This document shows, piece by piece, positions 1 to 9,150 of a DNA stretch of 64,000 bases; the first letter of the stretch is position 1; each line of letters opens with the position of its first letter. The translations under genes and the position numbers were made by a program. Origin of the DNA: Vibrio sp. DW001 (GTDB lineage Bacteria; Pseudomonadota; Gammaproteobacteria; Enterobacterales; Vibrionaceae); assembly GCF_029016285.1 (NCBI RefSeq), contig NZ_CP091976.1, positions 682,001 through 746,000 of the forward strand, written 5' to 3'. The notes under the pieces were generated by a model that worked only from the letters and a program-made list of their open reading frames with translations, did no database searches and was not told where the DNA came from.

Positions 1-1
1 T

Positions 2-211
2 GAAGACATTTCTGTCATAGGTTTTGATAATCTTGATGTGGGAGCGATATCAGTGCCTCCCCTTACAACGATCAGTACTGATTACAACAAAATTGCTCAG
101 ACAGCGTTACATAAACTCTTAACAACTATTAGTACCCCAAACAAGGCTGCTACGCGCTCCAGTGTTGCGGTTGAATTGATTGAACGAGGTTCGGTCGCTC
201 AGATATTTTGA
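2..211 (+). CDS. LacI-family transcriptional regulator, C-terminal end (partial)
   Basis: The reading frame is open from the window edge to a TGA and encodes the last 69 residues of a protein whose start lies outside the window. It opens with EDISVIGFDNLDVG, followed by PPLTTIS, the classic hallmark of the effector-binding (periplasmic-binding-protein-like) core of LacI/GalR regulators. These are cytoplasmic DNA-binding repressors that release DNA on binding a sugar or nucleoside. The helix-turn-helix part is not in the window, so the target cannot be inferred. The next gene lies on the opposite strand, and the regulator's partners probably lie to the left. Confidence 0.85.
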   Translation, partial: EDISVIGFDNLDVGAISVPPLTTISTDYNKIAQTALHKLLTTISTPNKAATRSSVAVELIERGSVAQIF

Positions 212-344
212 AGGGGAATGGTATCAGCAATTCTTCTACGCTTTACAAATTAACGGTTACATTGTGGTGAATCTAGACGCGAAAGAACAAGCCGGTAGTT
301 CTTAAAAAAGGACAATTAGTAGATTTAATTGCCCTTCATCATTT

Positions 345-560
345 TTACTTTTCTTCAGAATTGTAACTTGAATATGAGCAGTAATAGCAACCATTTGATT
401 GTGGATATATTTCTTTAGCTGCATTCAGTGCTGTACTGCATGCTGTATGGTAGCCAAGTGGATCACAATTTTGCACCCCAGGACCGTGAGTGCATGTTGC
501 TGTGTGAATCTCATGATCGCCATTATTTTGCGCTTTCTTATCAACATAAAACAAACTCAT
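345..560 (-). CDS. Small cysteine-rich conserved protein
   Basis: A 71-residue soluble protein with no signal peptide or membrane segment. It starts MSLFYVDKKAQNNGDHEIH and ends with a GCYYCS motif; six cysteines in all, several as spaced pairs. From memory this resembles a family of short bacterial proteins beginning with YYVNKNAQ-NGDHEVH and ending GCYYC; the function is unknown to me. The cysteine spacing suggests metal binding or a redox role, but this is inference. It stands alone, with a 9-bp palindrome about 50 bp upstream of its start. Confidence 0.65.
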   Translation of the reverse strand: MSLFYVDKKAQNNGDHEIHTATCTHGPGVQNCDPLGYHTACSTALNAAKEIYPQSNGCYYCSYSSYNSEEK

Positions 561-610
561 AATTACCTCTGAAATTTCGTGTTCAACCGGTTATTTGAGA
601 CACCACACTA

Positions 611-630
611 CTCCTATAAAATTATAGGAG
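611..630. repeat. Palindrome CTCCTATAA-AA-TTATAGGAG
   Basis: Two perfect 9-bp arms are separated by 2 bp, about 50 bp upstream of the small Cys-rich gene on the minus strand. There is no T-tract on either side, so an operator is more plausible than a terminator. The rest of the 561-838 gap is AT-rich and holds no gene that I can see. Confidence 0.4.
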
Positions 631-838
631 ATAGGCAAGAATACGAATAGTTAGATGGGCATCACTTACATTCGCTGGTCTTTCACACAATTAATTTGTG
701 GGATCACAGTCATTCATCAATATTTTATGTTGAGGTCATTATATTCGTTAGAACACTTCAGAAAAAAGCCCTTTATCTCCCTATCCACCCGACAATATTA
801 CGTATCATGATTAATTCAGATGACATATTTTACATACG

Positions 839-1360
839 TTAAGAATATTCACTCTTATCTTGGGATTGTATCCTCGGCTTAATCATCAGAAAGCTAAGTC
901 CTAAAAACCTTATGAAATTTTTAATTTTCGATGAAGCAACTAAATTAGGAAATGTATTATCAAGGTATTGTACAACCTCTGTTCGTCCAAACATTAACGC
1001 CCAGTCTCGCACATTCATGTTGGTCTTATTTCTATTCGTGGTTATTGCTCCAAATTGTAATAGAAGCTTTATAATGTCTACATTACCTTTGAAAGCTGAA
1101 GCCATCAGCACTGTATTCTTCATGAAGTCCATCGAGTTTGCATCTGCGCCACTTCTCAAGAGCGCTTCACAGAAATCTCTCTCTCCATTATAAACGGCAA
1201 GCATAAGTGGGGAGTAGCCTCTGTTATTTTTAGCATCTAAGTCTATTTCAGTATGTTGAGATAAAATATTTACAAGCCCTCTAAAGTCACCAACTCTTGC
1301 GAAATCAAAGATATCTGACTCACTGCGATAGGTTGTCTTATAATCATTCCAGTTTCTCAT
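839..1360 (-). CDS. Ankyrin-repeat protein next to catalase (AnkB-like)
   Basis: A 173-residue protein with about three ankyrin repeats between residues 40 and 135. The repeats carry typical signatures such as GYSPLMLAVYNGERDFCEALL and GNVDIIKLLLQFGA, where the helix-turn-helix and GAD/GA turns can be read. There is no signal peptide; the C-terminal 30 residues are basic and hydrophobic. It lies just downstream of the catalase gene on the same strand. Small ankyrin proteins paired with catalase are known in Pseudomonas (ankB with katB), where they support catalase activity, and a similar accessory role is inferred here. An intercistronic hairpin separates the two genes. Confidence 0.75.
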   Translation of the reverse strand: MRNWNDYKTTYRSESDIFDFARVGDFRGLVNILSQHTEIDLDAKNNRGYSPLMLAVYNGERDFCEALLRSGADANSMDFMKNTVLMASAFKGNVDIIKLLLQFGAITTNRNKTNMNVRDWALMFGRTEVVQYLDNTFPNLVASSKIKNFIRFLGLSFLMIKPRIQSQDKSEYS

Positions 1361-1401
1361 ACCATACCCCTTTCAGCATTCGCTGGTTAAGTCAGTGATA
1401 A

Positions 1402-1436
1402 TTAACGGCAGGCCAATAGCTAAGGCCTGCCGTTAA
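1402..1436 (-). terminator. 13-bp hairpin between catalase and ankyrin genes
   Basis: TTAACGGCAGGCC is repeated perfectly in inverted form after a 9-nt loop. On the minus strand, the direction of transcription, the stem is followed only by a weak T-containing stretch. It therefore looks like a leaky terminator or an mRNA-stabilising structure at the catalase 3' end. The plus strand has a better T-run a few bases on, but there is no plus-strand gene to stop. Confidence 0.55.
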
Positions 1437-1448
1437 GAGCGGTTTTTC

Positions 1449-2909
1449 TTATTGTTTACTGTCTTCTAAAGCAATTCCTAACGCTTTAGCGACACCTTTA
1501 CCATAAGCAGGGTCTGCTTTGGAGCAGTTGGAGATATGGCGGTGTTGGACTTCAATCGATGCCCCACCAACACTGCGAGCCGTGTTTTCAAAGAGCGCTT
1601 TCTGTTGACTCGATGTCATTAGGTTGAACAGATCTCTAGGCTGCGTGAAGTAATCACTATCATCCTCACGGAAATCCCAGCTATGCGCATCACCATTAAG
1701 TTGCATTGACGGTTCTTTAGTATCCGGTTGCTCTTGCCATAAACCTAAACTGTTTGGCTCATATGCTTTTGTACTTCCGTAGTTTCCATCTACACGCATT
1801 GCTCCATCTCTGTGGTAGGCATTCACAGGGCAACGGGCCTGATTGACTGGAATATGCGCATGGTTGACACCCAAGCGATAACGCTGTGCGTCTCCATACG
1901 AAAATAATCGTCCTTGCAACATCTTGTCAGGAGAAAATCCAATTCCAGGCACAATATTGGCAGGATTAAATGCGGCTTGCTCTACCTCGGCAAAGTAGTT
2001 CTCTGGATTTCGATTAAGCTCCATGACACCAACATCAATCAGTGGGTAATCCTCATGTGGCCAGACTTTACTGAGATCGAACGGATGAAAGCGGTAATCT
2101 CCAGCTTCGTTCTCGGGCATAATTTGAACTTTCAAATTCCAACGAGGAAATTCACCACTTTCAATTGACTCATACAGGTCTTGTTGATGACTTTCACGGT
2201 TCTTGCCAATCAATTCCTCCGCCTCTTGATCGGTTAAGTTCTCAATACCTTGTTGCGTTTGTAGGTGAAATTTTACCCAGAACCTTTCATTTTGAGAGTT
2301 GATAAAGCTAAAGGTATGGCTCCCAAATCCATGCATATGGCGGTAAGTACGAGGAATACCACGCTCACTCATTAGAACGGTAATTTGGTGAAGCGCCTCA
2401 GGAAGCAATGTCCAGAAATCCCAGTTCGTATTAGCACTGCGCATATTTGTACGAGGGTCTCGTTTAACAGCATGATTTAGATCTGGAAACTTCAAAGGAT
2501 CACGAAGGAAGAATACGGGAGTGTTGTTACCAACTAAGTCCCAATTCCCTTCTTCTGTGTAGAACTTCATTGCAAACCCGCGAATATCACGTTCAGCATC
2601 TGCGGCACCACGCTCACCAGCGACGGTAGAGAAGCGGACAAAAAGATCGGTCTTCTTGCCGACTTCAGAAAATAGCTTGGCTTTAGTATATTTAGAAATG
2701 TCATGCGTTACGGTGAAGGTGCCATAAGCGCCAGATCCTTTGGCGTGCATGCGTCTTTCTGGAATAACTTCTCTGTCGAAATGAGCCAGCTTTTCAAGAA
2801 ACCATACATCTTGCAGAAGCATAGGTCCGCGAGGACCTGCGGTTTGTACATTTTGGTTATCTGCAACAGGGCAGCCATTGGCTGTGGTCAGTTTTTTTTG
2901 TTTCATCAT
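1449..2909 (-). CDS. katA: Monofunctional haem catalase (small-subunit, clade 3 type)
   Basis: A 486-residue haem catalase that converts hydrogen peroxide to water and oxygen, close to the usual length of small-subunit catalases. The distal histidine is H55 in RRMHAKGSG, the distal asparagine is N128 in VGNNTPVFF, and the proximal haem-ligand tyrosine is Y338 in RLFSYGD; their spacing (73 and 283 residues) matches bovine catalase numbering. There is no signal peptide, so it is cytoplasmic. Two start codons stand in tandem (MM). It leads a likely two-gene unit with the ankyrin protein. OxyR-type peroxide control is common for such genes but no site was recognised here. The exact kat letter is uncertain. 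Confidence 0.95.
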   Translation of the reverse strand: MMKQKKLTTANGCPVADNQNVQTAGPRGPMLLQDVWFLEKLAHFDREVIPERRMHAKGSGAYGTFTVTHDISKYTKAKLFSEVGKKTDLFVRFSTVAGERGAADAERDIRGFAMKFYTEEGNWDLVGNNTPVFFLRDPLKFPDLNHAVKRDPRTNMRSANTNWDFWTLLPEALHQITVLMSERGIPRTYRHMHGFGSHTFSFINSQNERFWVKFHLQTQQGIENLTDQEAEELIGKNRESHQQDLYESIESGEFPRWNLKVQIMPENEAGDYRFHPFDLSKVWPHEDYPLIDVGVMELNRNPENYFAEVEQAAFNPANIVPGIGFSPDKMLQGRLFSYGDAQRYRLGVNHAHIPVNQARCPVNAYHRDGAMRVDGNYGSTKAYEPNSLGLWQEQPDTKEPSMQLNGDAHSWDFREDDSDYFTQPRDLFNLMTSSQQKALFENTARSVGGASIEVQHRHISNCSKADPAYGKGVAKALGIALEDSKQ

Positions 2910-3069
2910 TTTATTTCCATTTTTTGTAGGGCATTTTTTTGACTGTTACTGCCTGAGGTGAACAGAACAGAAAAATGCAGTGGTTTAGAATCAGTTTAGA
3001 CCTCAGACTAAAACAACAACTTTTTCAACCCGACCTCGAATCGATTACTAATTATTTAATATCATATAA

Positions 3070-3942
3070 TTAAACACAAAAATGGCAGTTTTCTTCGTTC
3101 AACCCATAAGTACCACTTCTAATGGATAGATGCTCTTTCCCGGCAGTTATCCCCATCTGGTAGCCGTCATGCAATGTAGCTTTATTCATTGTTAACCTCT
3201 TTACAGCAAAGTTTTCTGGTGGCGCTATCACTCGAATAATCACCTCTTTGGGTGGGTTTCTGATGAACTCAAGAGATTGATTATAATTATTGGCTCTTAC
3301 CATCATAGATTTCACAATATTTGGGTGTTTAGATAGCAGCCTTTTTATTAACCACGGATATTTATTGGGTTGCATTTGATAGCTAAGGGGATGGGATAGG
3401 ATCACCGTGATATCACGGGCGCCACGTCGATACGCCTCTTTTACTGGAATGGAGTCAGCGACACCTCCATCGATATAACAGCCACCTGAAAAACACGGTA
3501 TTTCACGGTAAGCCACAGGGAGTGCGGTTGTCGCTTCAATAATGTTAGACAGTGAGTCAGGTTTTATCTGATGGTAGTCCGCACGACCCGTATCAATATT
3601 TGTGATCGCGGCATACATAGGGATACTTGAAAATAGCACTTCTGAATCGAGAGGGTAACGTTGGTTGGATTCATTCCAAAGCCATTTCACATCAACGAGA
3701 TGCCCACCTTTAGTAAAACGTATTGGGTTAAAAAAACCTTTGTCTACTGCCAATGTGGTAATGATATTAAAACTGCGTTGAGGTGCATTGGCAAGGTAGC
3801 CTACTAAATTAGTAGCACCGGCAGAAACACCAATAGCAAAATCGTAAGGCAGGAACGCTTTCTCCATAAATGCATCTAACACCCCACTGGCGAATATACC
3901 TCTCATCGCCCCACCTTCAACAATTAGCGCACTTGTTGCCAT
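3070..3942 (-). CDS. Patatin-like phospholipase (YjjU-like)
   Basis: A 290-residue serine hydrolase of the patatin family, which cleaves acyl chains from lipids with a Ser-Asp dyad. The N-terminal glycine-rich oxyanion motif (EGGAMRGIF), the nucleophile elbow GVSAG (Ser40) and the DGG motif with Asp158 are all present. The longer reading frame begins with GTG at 3966, but no ribosome site precedes it; the ATG at 3942 has GAG about 8 nt upstream and begins right before the first conserved strand, so it is preferred. There is no signal peptide. It is closest in layout to E. coli YjjU. It stands alone, and its substrate is unknown. Confidence 0.85.
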   Translation of the reverse strand: MATSALIVEGGAMRGIFASGVLDAFMEKAFLPYDFAIGVSAGATNLVGYLANAPQRSFNIITTLAVDKGFFNPIRFTKGGHLVDVKWLWNESNQRYPLDSEVLFSSIPMYAAITNIDTGRADYHQIKPDSLSNIIEATTALPVAYREIPCFSGGCYIDGGVADSIPVKEAYRRGARDITVILSHPLSYQMQPNKYPWLIKRLLSKHPNIVKSMMVRANNYNQSLEFIRNPPKEVIIRVIAPPENFAVKRLTMNKATLHDGYQMGITAGKEHLSIRSGTYGLNEENCHFCV

Positions 3943-4087
3943 ATCCATTACTCTATCCAAATCCACTCAATAACAACAGAATATATCGATTGAATCGATA
4001 AGTTAAATCGATTAAAACTATAATTTTGATAGCTAAAAACTATTTAAAGACATTTGAAAGAGGGATTTGATTACGAAGGTTCGGTTG

Positions 4088-4116
4088 GATATACATTGGG
4101 AAAACCAATGTATATC
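4088..4116. repeat. Perfect 12-bp palindrome with 5-nt spacer
   Basis: GATATACATTGG, spacer GAAAA, then CCAATGTATATC. The stem is AT-rich and no T-tract follows on either strand, so it is not a standard terminator. It lies in the 3943-4233 gap, downstream of the sugar kinase on the minus strand. It could be an operator or the footprint of a lost mobile element. Confidence 0.45.
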
Positions 4117-4138
4117 TGGGCCTCAGGAATGTAAACAG

Positions 4139-4243
4139 TCACTCCGATAAGCATCCTTGGCTCATATAGGCGCTAGAAGCAGTATCAGCAACCACCATTG
4201 CTTGACGCAGAATACTTCCTGATTGGCTCAAAGCTACGTGAGG
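4139..4243 (-). pseudogene. Possible gene remnant after the sugar kinase
   Basis: Just past the kinase stop, in a different frame, the minus strand has a 34-codon open stretch ending in TGA. The encoded residues include SQSGSILRQAMVVADTASSA, which reads like natural protein sequence rather than chance. There is no start codon or ribosome site of its own, and the frame closes within the kinase gene. It may be the C-terminal stub of a gene lost by deletion. I do not recognise the family and chance cannot be excluded. Confidence 0.25.
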
Positions 4244-5829
4244 CGATTTACGGCTTCTCGTTCTACGGGTAAACAATCTTTATAACGCCTCATAAATTCT
4301 TGCACACCTTCGAATTCTTTTTTCTCTGGGCCGACTATAAACTCGTCGTCTGCTAAGAATACTTTACGCTTTAAAAACGAATCAAGATTAACCTCTTCGT
4401 CTATTAAAAAAGAAGAGAGTAAAGCAATACCCCAAGCCCCACCCTCAGAAGCATTCTCTACTGTCGCCACTTGTACATTTAGAGCGGTAGCCATAAGATG
4501 TTGAACCACACCTTTCGTTTTGAATAGACCACCGTGAGCCAAGATTTTTTCAAGGTTTACACCTTCTTCTTCAACTAAGATGTCTATACCTATCTTCATT
4601 GCACCAAAAGCAGACAGTAAATTTGCTCGCATGAAATTGGCTAATGTAAATTTGCTATCTGATGGGTTTAGAAAGAGCGGACACCCTTTTTCAAAGTGGG
4701 TCAAATGTTCACCAGATAAATAGCCATACACCATAAGACCTCCGCAATCATCATCACCTTTATGGGAGGTTTTAAACAACGTTTCATATAGTTCATCTTG
4801 AGAAACATTACTTCCTAGTCCATGAGCGACTTCCTTGAATAACTGCATCCAAGCATCGAGATTGGATGAGCAGTTATTAGAATGAACCATCGCAACTAGT
4901 TTTCCATCTGGTGTCGTGACCAGATCGAGTTCCGAGTGTACTTTTTTAAGCTTCTCATCAAGTACGACCATAGCGAAAATTGATGTACCTGCTGAAATGT
5001 TACCAGTACCTATTGAAACGGTGTTCGTTGCTATCATACCCGTACCCGCATCACCTTCCGGTGGGCACATCGGGCAACCAGATTGCAACTGACCATTAGG
5101 GTCTAATAACAGAGTTCCGGCTTCTGTTAGGAAACCAGCATTCTGCCCTGCAGTAAGCACTTCAGGAATAATTTGGTCAAATTTCCAAGGCAGGACTTCA
5201 CCTTTAACTAAATGATCAAAGCGCATCATCAGCTCTGAATCAAATGCTGTTTCATCGATATCAATTGGAAACATACCAGACGCATCTCCAATGCCTAGTA
5301 CCTTACATCCTGTTAATTTCCAATGCACATAACCAGATAGTGTTGTCATAAAGTCAATGTTAGGAACATGTTCTTGATTATCCAATATTGATTGATAAAG
5401 ATGGGCGATGCTCCAACGCTGAGGAATAGGGTGTTCAAAGACACACATCAGTTTTTCCGATGCCTCTAACGTATTGTTATTTCTCCATGTTCTAAAAGGC
5501 GCAAGCAACTTATCTGAACGATCAAAAACAAGGTAACCATGCATCATTGCACTGATACCCAGCCCTGCTAACTTCCTTAACTCAACGTTATGTTGTTGGT
5601 AAACGTTCTCGTAAAGATCTTTGTAACAAGCCTGTATTCCGATCCAGACATCATCTAGGTCATAGCTCCAATTATCATCAATAAGTTTATTTTCCCAGAG
5701 ATAACTTCCACTTGAGATGGGCTGTTGGTCCTCACCAATTAATATAGCTTTAATTCGAGTTGAACCTAGTTCAATACCAAGAATCGCTTTCCCTTCAGAG
5801 ATAAATAACTTAGTGCTTATTTTTGCCAT
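4234..5829 (-). CDS. FGGY-family sugar kinase, substrate unresolved
   Basis: A 531-residue ATP-dependent sugar kinase. The N-terminal phosphate-binding loop (ILGIELGSTRIKAILI), the middle GISAMMHGYLVFD segment and the C-terminal GGLFKTKG ... ASEGGAWGIAL FGGY signature are all visible. It begins with about 14 extra residues before the ATPase fold. It resembles the group annotated as xylulokinase-like or as an alternative L-ribulokinase in some bacteria more than it resembles FucK; this is from memory of family features. It ends the fuc gene string, 64 bp after the chemoreceptor gene. FucI also accepts D-arabinose, so a ketopentose substrate would make sense, but that is inference. Confidence 0.8.
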   Translation of the reverse strand: MAKISTKLFISEGKAILGIELGSTRIKAILIGEDQQPISSGSYLWENKLIDDNWSYDLDDVWIGIQACYKDLYENVYQQHNVELRKLAGLGISAMMHGYLVFDRSDKLLAPFRTWRNNNTLEASEKLMCVFEHPIPQRWSIAHLYQSILDNQEHVPNIDFMTTLSGYVHWKLTGCKVLGIGDASGMFPIDIDETAFDSELMMRFDHLVKGEVLPWKFDQIIPEVLTAGQNAGFLTEAGTLLLDPNGQLQSGCPMCPPEGDAGTGMIATNTVSIGTGNISAGTSIFAMVVLDEKLKKVHSELDLVTTPDGKLVAMVHSNNCSSNLDAWMQLFKEVAHGLGSNVSQDELYETLFKTSHKGDDDCGGLMVYGYLSGEHLTHFEKGCPLFLNPSDSKFTLANFMRANLLSAFGAMKIGIDILVEEEGVNLEKILAHGGLFKTKGVVQHLMATALNVQVATVENASEGGAWGIALLSSFLIDEEVNLDSFLKRKVFLADDEFIVGPEKKEFEGVQEFMRRYKDCLPVEREAVNRLT

Positions 5830-5893
5830 AATAACGTTTCCTAATACCCTAAATTGATAACTGGATCTGACGGGATAATAATTTGAATATCCA

Positions 5894-7867
5894 TTAGACT
5901 TTAAATTGTTCGATTAACGTTTGTTGCCGCTGGGCTAACTCAACCAGAACCCCACTGCTATCAGCAGACTGTTTTGCTTCCATACCCGTTTGCTGTGCAC
6001 CTTCCGCAATACCATTGATATACATGGCAACCTCACCACTCACCGAAATCTGCTCTTGTGCTGCGTGGGCGATTTGACTCGACATATCAAATATATCTTT
6101 CATTCTAGACGTGACGACGTCTAGTGACTTTTCTGTGAGTTGAGTCTGATGCGCGCAACTGTTCGTCTGTTGCAAGCTTTTAACCATCACATTGGTTATC
6201 TGTGTAGAGCTCTCTTGAAGGCTCTCAATCATGCGTTGAATCTCTTCTGTTGAATTGTGCGAACGGGTCGCTAAGGCGCGAACTTCATCTGCCACAACGG
6301 CGAAGCCCCTTCCTTGCTCACCGGCCCGAGCAGCCTCAATAGCCGCATTTAACGCAAGTAGGTTCGTCTGCTCCGCAATACTGCGAATAACATCCAATAT
6401 ACTGCCGATGTTTGAGGTTATTTTCCCTAATTGCTCAGAATAGGTGACCGCTTCTTCTATAGAGTTGACTAACGTCATCGTGATTTCTCTGTTTTTTACC
6501 ACCTCTTTCTGACCCATCAATGTTGCTTCATTGGTTTTTTCAACTTCCATTAATGTATTACGCGTATAGTTAGAGACTTCGCCTGAGCTCACTTCTAATT
6601 CAGCTATCGCCGTTGCGACCAGTTCAGTTTTTGTCTTTTGCTGCTCCACCAAATCGAGGGTTCTTTCGCTGATTTCTGCGGTTCGAGAGGCCTCTTTCGC
6701 TAACACCGTCGAGCCTTCTCCTATCTCCTTCAATATCGATGAGGTATTGTCTGCTAATGTGTCTATCGCTCTGGAGATGACACCAAACTCTGTTTTGTCA
6801 ACATAGTTGGTTCTCTGAGTCATGTCGCCTTCTGCCATTTTTATTAATACCGGACTGGTTTTTCCGATTGGTCTCTTGATACTAATTGCAATGGTGTAGC
6901 CAATGATTAAAGCAATGACCCCTGAAACCGCGGCGACTGAGATCGTGGTCATGATCGCTCTATTGGCCACTGTCTCCGCTTCTGAAGTGCTCTCTAATGC
7001 CTTTTCTTGAGCCAGATTGGTTAGCCCTTGAATCTGATTCTGTATCTTGTTTATATCTATTGACGCGCGCTCAAAATACGCCGTACTTTCCTCGTGCAAA
7101 GCACGTTCTTTAATAAGGTTATTAAACAAACCATGGTCCGTCAGCGTGATCGCTCTTAGTTTCTCAATGATGCTAATAAACTGCTCTTTAGTACGAGCTG
7201 ATATTTCCAAACCTTGAGAACGTTGAATAGCAATTTTAGTATCGTTCTCCAATTTTTTCTTTGCGATGGCAATATCGATATTCTTATCGATCCTACGAAT
7301 ATTTTTTAAACCTTGATCAACACTACTAATAATAAATTCTACTTTGTTTTTTATAACACGGCTTGTCGATGACTCATCCGTTATCTGCTCTTTTGCCCAC
7401 GTATACGTATCTTCCAGCTTGATCAGGTCTTTGTTGGTCACCATTAACGCCTCTCTCGTCATGATCAATTTTTCATGTGCGGACATACTTTGCAATACAT
7501 TGATAAAGTACTGGTCGGTCAACACATTAATACCATTAATTTGGTCAATCTCATCCGTGCCCGGATCAAAGCTCTGTAGATGCTCTATCGCCTTTACATA
7601 CTTTACTTTTTGCTCAAGAACCTGATTACGTATTGCAACAAGCTCAGAACTATTTACTTGCGAAATATAGGTAGAAAAATATTGATGACTATTTTGGATT
7701 ATTTTTTGAAGCGGTAATGTGGCAAGTAAAATCGGATTTGACCGACTTGTTATCTGCTCTATTTGGTTGTTCAACTTGATCGTATTTGAATAATTCGTTA
7801 TTGCGATAATGAGCATCAAGGTAAACATTAAAACAAATCCGAACACAGTACGCTGAACGATAGACAT
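5894..7867 (-). CDS. Methyl-accepting chemotaxis protein
   Basis: A 657-residue transmembrane chemoreceptor. An N-terminal membrane helix (about residues 8-25) and a second one (about 304-328) flank a large, mostly helical periplasmic sensor domain of roughly 275 residues. A HAMP domain and a cytoplasmic signalling domain follow, containing the near-invariant hairpin tip with [19 protein letters not shown]. The protein should signal to CheA/CheW. It lies 84 bp downstream of fucO on the same strand, which suggests sensing of fucose or a related sugar, perhaps through the neighbouring binding protein. A hairpin sits in the gap between the two genes, so it may be expressed separately. Confidence 0.93.
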   Translation of the reverse strand: MSIVQRTVFGFVLMFTLMLIIAITNYSNTIKLNNQIEQITSRSNPILLATLPLQKIIQNSHQYFSTYISQVNSSELVAIRNQVLEQKVKYVKAIEHLQSFDPGTDEIDQINGINVLTDQYFINVLQSMSAHEKLIMTREALMVTNKDLIKLEDTYTWAKEQITDESSTSRVIKNKVEFIISSVDQGLKNIRRIDKNIDIAIAKKKLENDTKIAIQRSQGLEISARTKEQFISIIEKLRAITLTDHGLFNNLIKERALHEESTAYFERASIDINKIQNQIQGLTNLAQEKALESTSEAETVANRAIMTTISVAAVSGVIALIIGYTIAISIKRPIGKTSPVLIKMAEGDMTQRTNYVDKTEFGVISRAIDTLADNTSSILKEIGEGSTVLAKEASRTAEISERTLDLVEQQKTKTELVATAIAELEVSSGEVSNYTRNTLMEVEKTNEATLMGQKEVVKNREITMTLVNSIEEAVTYSEQLGKITSNIGSILDVIRSIAEQTNLLALNAAIEAARAGEQGRGFAVVADEVRALATRSHNSTEEIQRMIESLQESSTQITNVMVKSLQQTNSCAHQTQLTEKSLDVVTSRMKDIFDMSSQIAHAAQEQISVSGEVAMYINGIAEGAQQTGMEAKQSADSSGVLVELAQRQQTLIEQFKV

Positions 7868-7899
7868 AACGACATACCTTTGGTCTTTACTGAGGAAAT

Positions 7900-7933
7900 A
7901 AAGGTAGTGGCAATTGAAATGCCGACTACCTTT
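7900..7933 (-). terminator. Intercistronic hairpin between fucO and the chemoreceptor
   Basis: The arms AAAGGTAGT-GG and CC-G-ACTACCTTT pair over 11 bp with one bulge and an 11-nt loop. On the minus strand ATTTCC follows rather than a T-run, so this is a weak terminator or a processing site. Confidence 0.4.
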
Positions 7934-7950
7934 AGAGAGAAAGAGGTGAA

Positions 7951-9099
7951 CTATAAAGACAACACGTACAACGCTTTGACTTCATCCGGTGTCGGTTGGC
8001 GAGGGTTACCACCTAGACAGACATCCTGCATCGCTTTATCTATCCATTGCCCTAAGTCAGACGCCTTAATTCCAAGTTCCGTAAATCCAGATGGAATACC
8101 GACCTGCTTAGATAGGCGACGAATCAGCTCTACAGCTAACTCGGCAGCTTGGTTATCATTGAGTTGACTCGTATTTCCTCCCATGGCCTCCGCTACTGCA
8201 CGGAAACGCTCTGGTTGAGTTTGAGCATTAAATTCGCAGACTTCAGGAAGTAGAATTGCATTACATACACCATGCGGAAGATTATGTGTTGCGCCTGGTT
8301 GATGGGCCATAGCGTGAACCAAACCTAAGCCTGCACTATTGAACGACATTCCCGCGAGAAATTGTGCGTCCGCCATTTTTGCACGAGCTTCAATATTTTT
8401 GCCATTTTCAACGGCAACGGGTAACCAGAGACTAATCAGTCTTATTGCTTCTAATGCTGTCGGCTGAGTTAAGGTATGCGCACCTGGTGTGACATAAGAT
8501 TCTATGGCATGAGTTAATGCATCCATGCCTGTTGCCGCAGTAACATTTGACGGCAATCCAACCATAAGAGAAGGATCATTGACCGAAACGTCAGGTATCT
8601 GTTTGCTATCAACCAAGACCATCTTAACTGCACGTTCTTCATCGGTGATAACCGAATTAGATGTCATCTCAGCTGACGTGCCTGCGGTTGTATTTATAGC
8701 GATAAAGAAATCGCCACTATTCTTGACCAAACCGACACCATCATAATCACAGATATCTCCCGGATTAGAAGCCATAATACGAATGGCTTTGGCACAATCG
8801 ACAGGGCTCCCTCCACCAACAGCAATAAAGCAATCACATTGATTTTCTAAATAAAATTGATGACCACTTCGAACCAAACTCGCGGTTGGATTTGGTGTTA
8901 CTTTATCGAATACAACATAACTTACTCCTTTCTCATCCAACGATAAAAAAAGCGAATCCAATATACCCAAATCGATTAAATTTTTATCCGTCACAACCAA
9001 CGCTTTATTAACGGGTTGCTGTGTAAGCACGTCAACGGACTCTGCCACCGCGCCAACGCCAGACATCGCTAACCGTGGTAAATTTAGAGAAAATACCAT
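7951..9099 (-). CDS. fucO: Lactaldehyde reductase (1,2-propanediol oxidoreductase)
   Basis: A 382-residue iron-dependent group III alcohol dehydrogenase. It reduces L-lactaldehyde, released by FucA, to L-1,2-propanediol with NADH, chiefly under anaerobic conditions. The nucleotide-binding [12 protein letters not shown] motif lies at about 95-106. The metal ligands correspond to D193, H197, H262 and H276, within [10 protein letters not shown] and HAMAHQPG...LPHG, with spacing close to E. coli FucO (also 382 aa). It is cytoplasmic. It lies in the fuc string downstream of fucA but behind a strong terminator, so its expression relative to fucA is probably reduced or independently set. Confidence 0.93.
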   Translation of the reverse strand: MVFSLNLPRLAMSGVGAVAESVDVLTQQPVNKALVVTDKNLIDLGILDSLFLSLDEKGVSYVVFDKVTPNPTASLVRSGHQFYLENQCDCFIAVGGGSPVDCAKAIRIMASNPGDICDYDGVGLVKNSGDFFIAINTTAGTSAEMTSNSVITDEERAVKMVLVDSKQIPDVSVNDPSLMVGLPSNVTAATGMDALTHAIESYVTPGAHTLTQPTALEAIRLISLWLPVAVENGKNIEARAKMADAQFLAGMSFNSAGLGLVHAMAHQPGATHNLPHGVCNAILLPEVCEFNAQTQPERFRAVAEAMGGNTSQLNDNQAAELAVELIRRLSKQVGIPSGFTELGIKASDLGQWIDKAMQDVCLGGNPRQPTPDEVKALYVLSL

Positions 9100-9118
9100 T
9101 TCATATACCTCAAGAGTT

Positions 9119-9144
9119 AAAAAAGCCTGCGAAGAGCAGGCTTT
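9119..9144 (-). terminator. Intrinsic terminator between fucA and fucO
   Basis: On the minus strand AAAGCCTGC, a 5-nt loop and GCAGGCTTT form a perfect 9-bp stem, followed by a run of at least six T. This is a textbook Rho-independent terminator lying within what would otherwise be one operon. Confidence 0.8.
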
Positions 9145-9150
9145 GATTTA

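Noticed and set aside
4088..4116. Intrinsic terminator of the sugar kinase gene
   Set aside because: The stem is AT-rich and neither strand has a T-run behind it.
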